Source: Marinilabiliales bacterium
GTDB lineage: Bacteria > Bacteroidota > Bacteroidia > Bacteroidales > F082
Reading direction: 5' to 3'
Assembly (NCBI GenBank): GCA_002869365.1
Contig: PKTA01000039.1
Span: 20,326-84,325 of the forward strand
DNA length: 64,000 bases
The notes under the pieces are model-generated. The model ran no database searches, had not been told where the DNA came from, and worked only from the letters and a program-made list of their open reading frames with translations. The translations under genes and the position numbers were made by a program. Positions 53,118-62,041 of the stretch are shown piece after piece. Every line of letters begins with the position of its first letter. Position 1 is the stretch's first letter.

Positions 53118-56100
53118 TTAATACTTAACACTAGTCATTACCTTTTTGTAAAATAATAACATAAACAATATTGGTATGGAAAATAGTAAAAGTAACCAAA
53201 GGTCACTCTTTTTATTACCAATATTTAACTCTGCAGTATCTCCTGTAATTATATATGCCGACCAGTAGTTTGGATGTGATTTTATCATATTTGAGCTATT
53301 CAAAACTTCAATTTTTGCCATTTGCATTGCTTTATCCTTTTTGTATCCATCCGACAAAAACTTATAGTATAGTTGCATTATTTTCAAACCAGTTTCATCC
53401 TGAACTTCCCACAAAGTCATAACCACTGATGGTACTCCGGCAAAAACAAATCCCCGCGCCAAACTCATAATTCCCTCTCCCCTTTTCAGAATTCCGCTAC
53501 CTGTATTACAAGCACTTAAAGTTACCATCGAAGCCTTTAGATTCATTTTATATATTTCAGATGTATTTAAAAATATATCATTTTCATCACTTCCTGCCAT
53601 AGGAGAAAAGACTAATTTTGAATACATTGGCATTGAATCATTAATTAAAGTGTGCATTGCAAGGTGCAAAACATCGTAGGAAGGAGCCGTTTCCATGAAG
53701 CGAGACTTGTCTGCATTAACTCCAGAATATACTTTTCCCCCAAACTCACTATGCAAATCCTCTACTTCAGTTAATGCAAAAGGTAGTTTCTTTAAATTAA
53801 CTAAACTCTTTTGTGAACTATCTAACATATTTTTATCGTATTCAGGAGCCATGAACAATATATCCAATTTTGTTTTGAATGATTTGTTTGCAAATAGTGA
53901 ACTAAACCTTAATGTTGAAGAATAGGAATATGAAATGGGAAAATCCCTGATTAAATAGTTAAGATTACGATAGTCTAACTCATTAACTTTTGAATCCGGG
54001 TTAATTAAAATCTCAAAGGGCAAGTACCCTAAAATGCCCGATGGAATAATTAAAAGATTATTGCCTTTAATATTATTATAAATAGGGCTAACTAGAACAT
54101 CATAAAGCCTTTGTGAGTGATAAACAAAGTTATTGAAATCATCTCTTTTTTCATTTGTTACATTAGTATTTTTCAAATTAAGAATATAGTCCAATGAACT
54201 ATAAAAGTTTAGATCCAAATTAATTCTCCGGGTAAACAATTCTTTCTCAGTTAAAACAAAAATATATAAACTGGAATCCATTATTTGATATTCCACTAAG
54301 GCTTCATCCGCAGATAATTTATTCTTTAATTCATTTATGTCGATTACTGAAATATCGTACTTTAAAGAATAATATTTGGGATTATTTTTTTCGAGTTGAC
54401 GAACTAAGGAATCATGCTTTTTTAACAACATTAATAAACGGCTGTCGAAAAAGTTAATCATTTTCGTATTCTTTTTTGTATTTTGATTCTCTTCAAATAA
54501 CTGTTGCTTTACAGCATTTATTTCTTCATTGAGATTCTGATCCATTTTAAGAGTTACAGAATTAATATCAGAAGTTTGCAATGCCTTTGTATTCCTAATC
54601 GAAGCTAATAAAATGGCCGATTTGCTCTTTTCTGCAAATTCAAAAGATTTTTTCTGAAAGTAGTTATTCGATGTAATATTGTATAATTTATATGTTAGAT
54701 TGATTACCTCATTATAAATTGGGAATATCTCACCTCTAATAATTTCCTGATTCTCTTTCTGTAGGCTTCTGCTTATTCTTTCCAATTGATCTAATAGCCA
54801 TTCATAATTCTCTAAACTATTATATAAATTATTAACTCCCCCCACCAAATCATATTTCCTAATTAATGCCTTAGACTTTCCCCTGTATGCATCACTAAAA
54901 CTTATATCATGGAAACTATTATCAACATTACCATCCTTATCTTTTACTAAAAATTTTTGCCATATTTTTATCGATCTATTGAAATAAAGTAGAGCCATAT
55001 CAACATCGCTATTACTATCTAAATAGTAATTTCCAATTTTTGACAATATATTTGCATAAACTTTTGTTTTAAAACCGTTTTGTTCTCCCTCTATATCCAG
55101 GGCCATCTTGTAGTACTTATAGGCTTTCGCATTTTCAACTCTGGCTTTTAGATAGTTGGCATAGGAAACATATACTTCAACTCTCCTTTTGGGGTTTATA
55201 TCTGGATTGCCAACTAGTGTTAATACTTTATTAAAAACTTCATTAATTTTCTCGTCATTATCAAGAAATTCATAAATTTTATTCAATTGCATATAAATTA
55301 CAATCTTCATATCTATATCCGGATTATAACTTAAGGCTTTTTTTGCTAAGTTTTCTGAAAGGGTATAATTGCCGAGTTCCATATTTACAACGCTCAAATT
55401 ATTCAAAGCCTTAATAAGTTCAGAACCCGTTTGGTTATTCGACAAATAAAGATCAACTACCTTATTATAATATAATTGGCTTAACGGATAATCTAAATCA
55501 TTAAATGAATTTACACCCATATTAAGGTTTACTTTCGCCAAATTTATATCATCTTCACCAAAAAGGTCAATGTAGTATGTCTCAGAAATATTAAAGTAGC
55601 TATTTGCATTTTCTACTTTACCCATGAATGTAGCCAGAAGGCCATAACTATTATAAAATCTTGCTATTGCTAAACTATCAGGACTACCATCAGTACCAAT
55701 TATTTCAGAAGCTAATTTAAAATGTGTATAAGCATTTTCATAATTCCCACGACTTGCCTTTACTATGCCAATATTTAAATGTGCATCAAATAAATCACGG
55801 CCAAAAAATGAATTACTTTCTAGTATTTCTACAGCTTTATTATAATTATTTAGGGCTTCTTCATATTCATGTTTTCTAAAACGAGCAATTCCAATGTAGT
55901 TATATGTTTTTGCTAACTTATTATCACTTTCACCGTAAACCTTTTTCTTTATTTCTAAAGATAATTTTAAAGTATCAAGTCCATTATCATATTCTCTATT
56001 TTGAACTAACAATTTTCCATAAACGTGATAAAATTCCGCTAAGAGTTTATCATTTATGCTATCTCCTTCAAGTAAATACTTTGATCTTATAACATCAACT

Positions 56101-56327
56101 ATTGCATATTTGTCCCCCTTTTTTGACAAACTATCGGCTACATTAGTTATCTTATATAACTGTTTTTCTTTTTGGTTGTATTTATTAATATTTTCAAGTG
56201 TATCAAGTGTGTTATTTTCAGTATTCTCATTACCAAAAGAAGCTTTTACCAATGTTGATTGCATCAAAATACAAATTAAGAACGTTAAATAAATAAATAG
56301 CTTGTATCTAATAAACGATTTAAGCAT
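53118..56327 (-). CDS. TPR-CHAT protein (caspase-like peptidase domain), membrane-anchored
   Basis: A 1069-residue protein with a signal-like N-terminus (MLKSFIRYKLFIYLTFLICILMQSTLVKA), about 10 TPR units between residues 60 and 470 (AKTYNYIGIARFRKHEYEEALNNYNKAVEIL and similar), a helical linker, and a C-terminal CHAT domain from about 730. The CHAT dyad is intact: H892 in LHLAMHTLIND and C940 in VTLSACNTGSG; YLPFEILINP and ARGFVFAGVPSVVMTLWEVQDETG are also typical. A TM helix closes the protein (LWLLLLFSIPILFMLLFYKK). CHAT proteins are caspase-clan peptidases that are often switched by their TPR part. Target unknown. No canonical promoter box is seen upstream. Confidence 0.88.
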   Translation of the reverse strand: MLKSFIRYKLFIYLTFLICILMQSTLVKASFGNENTENNTLDTLENINKYNQKEKQLYKITNVADSLSKKGDKYAIVDVIRSKYLLEGDSINDKLLAEFYHVYGKLLVQNREYDNGLDTLKLSLEIKKKVYGESDNKLAKTYNYIGIARFRKHEYEEALNNYNKAVEILESNSFFGRDLFDAHLNIGIVKASRGNYENAYTHFKLASEIIGTDGSPDSLAIARFYNSYGLLATFMGKVENANSYFNISETYYIDLFGEDDINLAKVNLNMGVNSFNDLDYPLSQLYYNKVVDLYLSNNQTGSELIKALNNLSVVNMELGNYTLSENLAKKALSYNPDIDMKIVIYMQLNKIYEFLDNDEKINEVFNKVLTLVGNPDINPKRRVEVYVSYANYLKARVENAKAYKYYKMALDIEGEQNGFKTKVYANILSKIGNYYLDSNSDVDMALLYFNRSIKIWQKFLVKDKDGNVDNSFHDISFSDAYRGKSKALIRKYDLVGGVNNLYNSLENYEWLLDQLERISRSLQKENQEIIRGEIFPIYNEVINLTYKLYNITSNNYFQKKSFEFAEKSKSAILLASIRNTKALQTSDINSVTLKMDQNLNEEINAVKQQLFEENQNTKKNTKMINFFDSRLLMLLKKHDSLVRQLEKNNPKYYSLKYDISVIDINELKNKLSADEALVEYQIMDSSLYIFVLTEKELFTRRINLDLNFYSSLDYILNLKNTNVTNEKRDDFNNFVYHSQRLYDVLVSPIYNNIKGNNLLIIPSGILGYLPFEILINPDSKVNELDYRNLNYLIRDFPISYSYSSTLRFSSLFANKSFKTKLDILFMAPEYDKNMLDSSQKSLVNLKKLPFALTEVEDLHSEFGGKVYSGVNADKSRFMETAPSYDVLHLAMHTLINDSMPMYSKLVFSPMAGSDENDIFLNTSEIYKMNLKASMVTLSACNTGSGILKRGEGIMSLARGFVFAGVPSVVMTLWEVQDETGLKIMQLYYKFLSDGYKKDKAMQMAKIEVLNSSNMIKSHPNYWSAYIITGDTAELNIGNKKSDLWLLLLFSIPILFMLLFYKKVMTSVKY

Positions 56328-56441
56328 CTTAATGGAAGCAATTAGTAATTAATATAATTTTTATCTCAACTATAGTGTTGTTAATCATAAATATATAATT
56401 TCAAACAAATAACTGCAAATTACTAAATAAAATTTAATAAC

Positions 56442-56470
56442 AAAAAAAAAGGGAAGCAATGCTTCCCTTT
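56442..56470 (-). terminator. Intrinsic terminator of the dockerin-like T9SS gene
   Basis: On the minus strand AAAGGGAAGC pairs with GCTTCCCTTT around a three-base loop, followed by a further run of T; 26 bases after the stop at 56496. Confidence 0.92.
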
Positions 56471-56495
56471 ACTTAACCAACCAAAAAACTAAAAG

Positions 56496-57746
56496 TTATT
56501 TGGACTTAACAAAATGTCCCCTGATATTCTTTTCTCCTTCACCAATAAAACTGAAAGAGTAAACATAATTTCCGGGTAACAAGCCTTCTGTATTAACTAA
56601 TATCTCCTGTTCACCGTCATGAATCTCGATATTATTAATACCAACTACTTTTTTGCCACTCAAGTCATATATTTCAAGACTTGCTTGACTAAATTCACTA
56701 GTTGTACTAACGTTAAATTTTAAGTTGCTTACAACCGGGTTAGGGTAAGCACTTACATCTACATTAGTTAATTGTTCATTTTCCAACAATGGAAGTTTTA
56801 TTTCAGTATTGTTTAGTTTGTTGTTTTCATTATCAATAAGCAAGCCACCTGGAAGAAGTCCAACTATTTCTCCATTTTCAATTTGCTCACTCTGATTAGC
56901 AGCAACTTCAATTACAAATAATCTGTCGCCACTAACACTGCTTGTCTCTCGGCTCTGATTTAGCCAATTTGCCCTTATAATACCACTCTCATTATCAACG
57001 GAATAATTAAAGTTTTCATCAGGCCCACTTATACTTATTATATTTATTTTATCAATTGGATATACTAAACTCAAATCAAAGCCATTAAGTTCTCCCTCAA
57101 AACTGGAGGCAATAGCGAACTTCGTTGTTTCTTGTTTATCAGTTTTACTTAATATGTAATAATCTGTAGAGAACAAGTCAATATCTCTTCCTGAAGGATC
57201 CCATTCACCTTCAACGTCTCCTCTACTGGTTGCCCAGGCATTTTGGGTATATACAATTACAGATCTTGTAGGCTCAAGAGTTATTGGAATGTCTTGAAAT
57301 GCCCAATCTCCTCCTGGGAATGGATTTCCCTGAATTAAATATTCAACAAATATTAAATGAAAATCCCACATGTCTACTTCACCATCTGCATCAACATCAG
57401 AGGCAGCAAACTCTACTTCAGTAAGTTCAATCCAACCATGAGCAGCCCAAAAAACGAGCATGGCATCATATAAATCAACGCCAAATGATTCCTCAGAGAT
57501 TTCTGCGGAAATAATATAATCTCCATAATCAATACCACTGAAAGTAAATTCACCATCTGCATTCGTTGTAACAGAAGTTATTAAGTTATTATTAAGATCA
57601 TACAACTTAACATTTATATCTTCCACTGGCTGGTTAATATCATTATGATAGTAGTAGTGCCCAGTAATTTCATTTTGTGAAAACAACTGATTAATAAATA
57701 TCAGTGGTACTACTAAAAAAATTGATAAAATCTTATATATTTTCAT
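56496..57746 (-). CDS. T9SS-sorted secreted protein with carboxypeptidase-regulatory-like and dockerin-like segments
   Basis: From the ATG at 57746 the protein has a signal peptide (MKIYKILSIFLVVPLIFINQLFSQ), a regulatory-like beta-sandwich (EITGHYYYHNDINQPVEDINVKLYD, DGEFTFSGIDYGDYIISAEI), then a dockerin-like helix-loop calcium motif (AASDVDADGEVDMWDFHLIFVEYL), a cohesin-like strand region (NEKFAIASSFEGELNGFDLSLVYPID-type pattern) and a T9SS type A sorting domain (VSAYPNPVVSNLKFNVS to NIRGHFVKSK). The frame stays open to 57803, but those residues precede the signal. Element A copy 2 lies upstream, which links this gene to the ECF sigma gene at 51330. Confidence 0.8.
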   Translation of the reverse strand: MKIYKILSIFLVVPLIFINQLFSQNEITGHYYYHNDINQPVEDINVKLYDLNNNLITSVTTNADGEFTFSGIDYGDYIISAEISEESFGVDLYDAMLVFWAAHGWIELTEVEFAASDVDADGEVDMWDFHLIFVEYLIQGNPFPGGDWAFQDIPITLEPTRSVIVYTQNAWATSRGDVEGEWDPSGRDIDLFSTDYYILSKTDKQETTKFAIASSFEGELNGFDLSLVYPIDKINIISISGPDENFNYSVDNESGIIRANWLNQSRETSSVSGDRLFVIEVAANQSEQIENGEIVGLLPGGLLIDNENNKLNNTEIKLPLLENEQLTNVDVSAYPNPVVSNLKFNVSTTSEFSQASLEIYDLSGKKVVGINNIEIHDGEQEILVNTEGLLPGNYVYSFSFIGEGEKNIRGHFVKSK

Positions 57747-57788
57747 ATCGCATTGATTTATGAATTGAATAAAAAAGGACACCTTGTC

Positions 57789-57828
57789 ATATATTAGTAA
57801 CAAAAACTTATCTTTTTATACCCCCCCC
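57789..57828 (-). promoter_or_regulatory. Element A copy 2: G8-TATAAAA-N14-TACTAATATAT
   Basis: Read on the minus strand: G8 (57828-57821), TATAAAA (57820-57814), 14 bases, TACTAATATAT (57799-57789), then the ATG at 57746 after 42 bases. It matches Element A copy 1 in order and spacing, with the gap sequence unrelated, apart from a shared TTTTG. Confidence 0.6.
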
Positions 57829-57867
57829 TACTAAATTTTTTAATTTTTTTTTTTATAATTATATTTC

Positions 57868-57875
57868 TACTTTTG
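57868..57875 (+). promoter_or_regulatory. Candidate -7 element (TACTTTTG) of the thioredoxin-like gene
   Basis: Exact TAnnTTTG match 23 bases before the ATG at 57899, preceded by a long T-rich tract in place of a -33 box. Confidence 0.48.
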
Positions 57876-57898
57876 AACGTCCTTAAAATACACTTAAA

Positions 57899-59311
57899 AT
57901 GAAGAGATTAATCGGCTTGTTTTACCTGCTAATATTACTCACAATCAATACATTAGCACAAGACAACCAAAAAATTCAAATTAACATCGACCATTACAAA
58001 GATAGTTCATTATTATTAACATCTTACTACGGAAATAAAATTAGATTAATAGATACCAGTTATTCCAATAATGGAAAATTCACTTTTGATTACGATTCTA
58101 TGCTCCCTGGTGGGATTTATATGGCTGTAAGTAAACAGAAAACAAAACTTTTTGAATTTATAGTTAATGGTGAAAAAAAGGTAATTTTTCATACCGATAC
58201 AAGTGAGTATATTCAAAACATGAAAATAAAAGGTAGCAAGGAAAACACTACTTTTATTGACTATGTTAAATTTAATGAGGGAATTTTCAGACAAAGCAAA
58301 AAAATAAATGATAAACTGGAAAAATTTAAAGAGGACAAGGAACTGGAGATAAAACTAAAGCATCAACTTGACTCGCTTACAAAAGTTTCTATAGATTATA
58401 AATTAAATTTGATAGAATCGGAATCGGAATTATTCGTTTCAAAACTAATTGCATCCATGCAAGATGTAAAAATTCCGGAAAAAATTCTAGAGTCTAAAGA
58501 TAGTTCCTATATATACAGGTATTATAAGCAACATTTTTGGGATAATCTGGATTTATCCGATTCAAGATTTTTAAGAACACCTATGTTGGACAAAAAGGTA
58601 AAAGAGTATTTTGACAAACTCGTATTAATTCATCCTGACTCAGTTATAAATAACATAGACCTTTTGATAAACAAAGCCAGAAAATCAAGAGACAATTATA
58701 GTTATTTGCTATGGCATTTTATTCAGGAATATCAAAACCCAAAATATATGGGATTCGACAATGTTTTCGTTCACCTGGTGGAGAGTTATTTTGATAATCC
58801 GGATTATAATATTACAAATAATACTCCATCAGTTAGAAAAACATTAAAAGAAAGATCTGATATAATTAAACCCCTTCTGCTGGGAAGCAAAGCTCCGGAT
58901 CTAATCTTAATTGATACTGCAGGTGCTTACACTTCATTTAATCATATTAAAAATAATTATTTGGTTATTTTATTTTATGATTATGAATGCGGTATATGTA
59001 AAAATGAAATCAAGTACCTTACTGAAAACATGCCTGCGTGGAACTATGATGTTGGAGTATTTGCAGTAAATGTTAATGGTGATTTAAATAAATGGAAAGA
59101 ATTTATAGCTGAACATAAAATACAAAACTGGAATAATGTTAATGGCACCAGAAGCGTAACGGCAGATTTCCATGATGTTTATGACATTTATGGTACTCCT
59201 GTAATTTATTTACTTGATGAAAATAGAAAAATTATTGCGAAAAGAATGGGTGCAGAACAGATTGTTTCAATAATTGAAAGAAATGAAAAAAATAAAAACG
59301 ATACGAAATAA
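57899..59311 (+). CDS. Exported thioredoxin-like (TlpA/AhpC-type) disulfide reductase
   Basis: A 470-residue protein with signal peptide (MKRLIGLFYLLILLTINTLAQ), an N-terminal beta domain of the DUF4369 kind (IQINIDHYKDSSLLLTSYYGNKI, GKFTFDYDSMLPGGIYMAV), a helical middle part of the DUF5106 kind (about 110-310) and a C-terminal thioredoxin fold (LLGSKAPDLILIDTAG, YLVILFYDYECGICKNEIKYL with the active-site CGIC, then DIYGTPVIYLLDENRKIIAKRMG with the cis-proline). Such proteins reduce periplasmic disulfides in Bacteroidetes. No redox partner is adjacent. Confidence 0.85.
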   Translation: MKRLIGLFYLLILLTINTLAQDNQKIQINIDHYKDSSLLLTSYYGNKIRLIDTSYSNNGKFTFDYDSMLPGGIYMAVSKQKTKLFEFIVNGEKKVIFHTDTSEYIQNMKIKGSKENTTFIDYVKFNEGIFRQSKKINDKLEKFKEDKELEIKLKHQLDSLTKVSIDYKLNLIESESELFVSKLIASMQDVKIPEKILESKDSSYIYRYYKQHFWDNLDLSDSRFLRTPMLDKKVKEYFDKLVLIHPDSVINNIDLLINKARKSRDNYSYLLWHFIQEYQNPKYMGFDNVFVHLVESYFDNPDYNITNNTPSVRKTLKERSDIIKPLLLGSKAPDLILIDTAGAYTSFNHIKNNYLVILFYDYECGICKNEIKYLTENMPAWNYDVGVFAVNVNGDLNKWKEFIAEHKIQNWNNVNGTRSVTADFHDVYDIYGTPVIYLLDENRKIIAKRMGAEQIVSIIERNEKNKNDTK

Positions 59312-59320
59312 CCCATTATG

Positions 59321-59395
59321 TGGGATATACTGGATTCGAACCAGTGACCCCCGCCCTGTCAAGGCGATGCTCTAAACCAACTGAGCTAATATCCC
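59321..59395 (-). tRNA. tRNA-Val (anticodon GAC)
   Basis: Cloverleaf on the minus strand: acceptor GGGATAT/ATATCCC, D-arm with AGCTCAGTTGGTTTAGAGC, anticodon loop TTGACAG closed by CGCC/GGCG, T-arm GGTTCGAATCC. No CCA is encoded. Confidence 0.9.
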
Positions 59396-59405
59396 ATACA
59401 AGGTG

Positions 59406-59413
59406 CAAAAATA
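59406..59413 (-). promoter_or_regulatory. Candidate -7 element of tRNA-Val
   Basis: TATTTTTG on the minus strand, 10 bases before the first tRNA base; a TTTG lies at 59431-59428, 14 bases upstream, shorter than usual. Confidence 0.45.
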
Positions 59414-59467
59414 TCAAAATAATAAACCAAATTTTATTAAAAAAATAATATCACAAAATTTAAATAC

Positions 59468-61666
59468 ATGAAAATATTTAAGCTAGTACTTTTGAGTATT
59501 GGATTCTTATTCACAGTTTTATCTTATGGACAGGAAGAATCAAAGAATATTAAACTTGAAGAAATATGGAAATATTATAAATTTCTTCCCAAAGACATTA
59601 CGGGTATGCATTCATTAAATGATGGTACACATTATACATCATTGAAAAACGGATCATTAGTTATGTATGATTATAAAAATGGAGATTCAATAAACACCTT
59701 AATTTATGCCGATAAGTTAGTTCCAGAAGATTCTGAAAAACCAATAAAATTAAAGTCTTTTAGTGCTAATGTGGATGAAAATCTTTACCTGATACCCACT
59801 AAAACTGAAAAAATATATCGCCATTCATCAAAATCAAAGTTTTACATTTGGGACAAGACAAAGGAAAGCCTCAAATTATTATCTGACGGGAAACAGAGAT
59901 TGGCCGACTTCTCTCCTACGGAGAATAAAGTTGCATTCGTAAGAGATAATAATATTTTTATTAAAGATTTAAATACAGGTGAAGAGAAGCAAATTACAAA
60001 TGATGGTAAACTCAACTCAATAATTAACGGAACATGCGATTGGGTTTATGAGGAAGAGTTTGGCTTTACTAAAGGATTTTATTGGTCGCCAGAAGGAACG
60101 AAAATAGCATTTTACCGTTTCGATGAAAGCAGAGTTAAAGAGTATTCATTAACTTTTTATGGAGACCTTTATCCTGAGGAATATAAATATAAATATCCCA
60201 AAGCGGGCGAAGATAACTCTGTAGTTGAAATTCTTGTTTATGACCTTAAAAGTGGGAAAACTGTGAAAATGGATATAGGTAACGAGACCGATCAGTATAT
60301 ACCAAGAATAAAATGGTCGAACGATGACAATTTACTAGCTATCGAGCGACTTAACCGGCTTCAAACTCATTTGGACATATTATTATCAGATGCAACAAAC
60401 GGTAGTTCTAAAACAATTTATACCGAAGATAATAAATACTATGTTGACATTACTGATGACCTAACTTTTATAAATAATAATGAGTTTATTATTAGTTCTG
60501 AAAAAAGCGGTTTTAATCACCTATATTTATATAATATCAAAGGTAGTTTGGTTCGCCAACTTACAAGTGGAGAATGGGATGTAACTAAAGTATATGGATA
60601 TGATAAATCAAAAAAGAGAGTATTTTATCAATGCGCAAAGTCAAGTCCTTTAAACAGAGATATTTATTATACAACACTTAAATCGAAAAACGTAAAAGTA
60701 TCAAGTAAAACAGGAACAAATACTGCCGAATTTAGTAATAACTTTAAGTATTACATTGGCAGGTTTTCTTCATCTGAACATGCACCTATAATAAGTGTTA
60801 ACGAATCAAATGGAAAAATCGTCAGAATTCTGGAAGACAATGAGGAATTTATGGCTAAACTAAAATCTTATAATTTAAGTAAAAAAGAGTTCTTTACTAT
60901 TGAGTCGCCTGAATTTAAACTCCCTGACTCTTCAATTGTTGCTTTAAATGCCTGGAGAATATTACCACCTGATTTTGATGAAAACAAAAAATATCCGGTT
61001 CTATTAACCATTTACGGAGGGCCAGGCTCTCAGGAAGTTACAAATTCCTGGGGATATTTTAATTATTTCTGGTATCAAATGTTAGCTGAAAATGGGATAA
61101 TTGTAATGTCAGTTGATAATAGAGGTACCGGAGCCAGAGGTGAATTATTTAAAAAAATGACTCAAAAAGAACTCGGCAAATACGAAACACTGGATTATAT
61201 TGAGGTCGCAAAGTATATGGGTTCACTTCCATACGTTAATAAAAATAAGATTGCAATTTTTGGATGGAGTTATGGTGGCTTTATGGCAAGTAATGCTTTA
61301 TTTCAGGGTGCCGATTACTTTAATACAGCCATAGCCGTGGCTCCCGTAACAAACTGGAGATACTACGATAATATTTACACAGAAAGATTTATGGTTAAAC
61401 CACAGGATAATGAAGATGGTTATGATAAAAATTCTCCAATAAATCATGTGGATAAATTAAAAGGCAATTACTTATTAATTCACGGAAGTGCAGATGATAA
61501 TGTACATTTTCAGAATACTATGGATTTGATAACTGCACTGGTGGCTGCCGACAAACAGTTTGATCTAATGGTGTATCCAAATAAAAATCATAGTATATAT
61601 GGTGGTAATACCAGGTATCATCTGTTTCACAAGATGACTAACTTCTTATATGAGCATTTAAAATAA
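59468..61666 (+). CDS. Dipeptidyl-peptidase IV-type serine peptidase (S9)
   Basis: Periplasmic prolyl dipeptidase of 732 residues. Signal peptide (MKIFKLVLLSIGFLFTVLSYGQ); a beta-propeller with the DPP-IV marker DWVYEEEFG (the substrate N-terminus-binding double Glu) and SPEGTKIAFYRFDES; then the alpha/beta hydrolase with catalytic S601 (FGWSYGGFMA), D676 (GSADDNVHF) and H708 (NKNHSIYGG). Removes X-Pro dipeptides from peptides, a step in protein use common in Bacteroidetes. It begins 72 bases past the divergent tRNA-Val. Confidence 0.95.
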   Translation: MKIFKLVLLSIGFLFTVLSYGQEESKNIKLEEIWKYYKFLPKDITGMHSLNDGTHYTSLKNGSLVMYDYKNGDSINTLIYADKLVPEDSEKPIKLKSFSANVDENLYLIPTKTEKIYRHSSKSKFYIWDKTKESLKLLSDGKQRLADFSPTENKVAFVRDNNIFIKDLNTGEEKQITNDGKLNSIINGTCDWVYEEEFGFTKGFYWSPEGTKIAFYRFDESRVKEYSLTFYGDLYPEEYKYKYPKAGEDNSVVEILVYDLKSGKTVKMDIGNETDQYIPRIKWSNDDNLLAIERLNRLQTHLDILLSDATNGSSKTIYTEDNKYYVDITDDLTFINNNEFIISSEKSGFNHLYLYNIKGSLVRQLTSGEWDVTKVYGYDKSKKRVFYQCAKSSPLNRDIYYTTLKSKNVKVSSKTGTNTAEFSNNFKYYIGRFSSSEHAPIISVNESNGKIVRILEDNEEFMAKLKSYNLSKKEFFTIESPEFKLPDSSIVALNAWRILPPDFDENKKYPVLLTIYGGPGSQEVTNSWGYFNYFWYQMLAENGIIVMSVDNRGTGARGELFKKMTQKELGKYETLDYIEVAKYMGSLPYVNKNKIAIFGWSYGGFMASNALFQGADYFNTAIAVAPVTNWRYYDNIYTERFMVKPQDNEDGYDKNSPINHVDKLKGNYLLIHGSADDNVHFQNTMDLITALVAADKQFDLMVYPNKNHSIYGGNTRYHLFHKMTNFLYEHLK

Positions 61667-61669
61667 AAA

Positions 61670-61700
61670 TTTGCAGCAATTATTTTTTGTAGTATATTTG
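61670..61700 (+). promoter_or_regulatory. Promoter of rpsU
   Basis: TTTG (61670-61673) and TATATTTG (61693-61700), 19 bases apart, are exact matches to both boxes; the ATG at 61757 follows after a 56-base leader. Confidence 0.78.
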
Positions 61701-61756
61701 CCGCCCGATAATTAGATATATTTATAAACATTAATCGAAAGGATTAGGTATTTACA

Positions 61757-61951
61757 ATGATTATTATTCCTATTAAAGAAGGCGAGAACATCGATAGAGC
61801 CTTAAAAAGATTTAAGCGCAAATTTGAAAAAACAGGCGCAATGAAAGAACTCAGAGCACGTCAAAGGTTCACGAAACCTTCTATCGTCAAAAGAGAGCAA
61901 AATCTTAAGGCAATATATGTTCAAAAACTTCGCCAGGCTGAACAGGGTTAA
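61757..61951 (+). CDS. rpsU: 30S ribosomal protein S21
   Basis: A 64-residue basic protein with the S21 landmarks IPIKEGENIDRALKRFKRKFEKTG and ELRARQRFTKPSIVKREQ. It binds the 30S platform near the anti-Shine-Dalgarno sequence. It has an exact promoter and ends in a strong terminator which also holds the promoter of the next gene. Confidence 0.97.
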   Translation: MIIIPIKEGENIDRALKRFKRKFEKTGAMKELRARQRFTKPSIVKREQNLKAIYVQKLRQAEQG

Positions 61952-61978
61952 TTAAACCCTATTTTAGGAATTTTTAAG

Positions 61979-62041
61979 GAAGAAATTTTGAACCTGATAG
62001 TTTTTTAACTATATTTGGTTCAGGATTTCTTCTTTTTTTTT
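61979..62041 (+). terminator. rpsU terminator, abutting the next start codon
   Basis: A three-part stem: GAAGAAAT (61979-61986) with ATTTCTTC (62025-62032), GAACC (61990-61994) with GGTTC (62017-62021), and ATAG with CTAT around TTTTTTAA, followed by nine T (62033-62041) that run directly into the ATG at 62042. Confidence 0.85.
61987..62017 (+). promoter_or_regulatory. Promoter of the xer gene, nested in the rpsU terminator
   Basis: TTTG (61987-61990) and TATATTTG (62010-62017) are 19 bases apart: the same two octamer/tetramer sequences and spacing as the rpsU promoter. Transcription should start near 62024, giving an 18-base T-rich leader that lacks the left stem arm. Confidence 0.68.
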
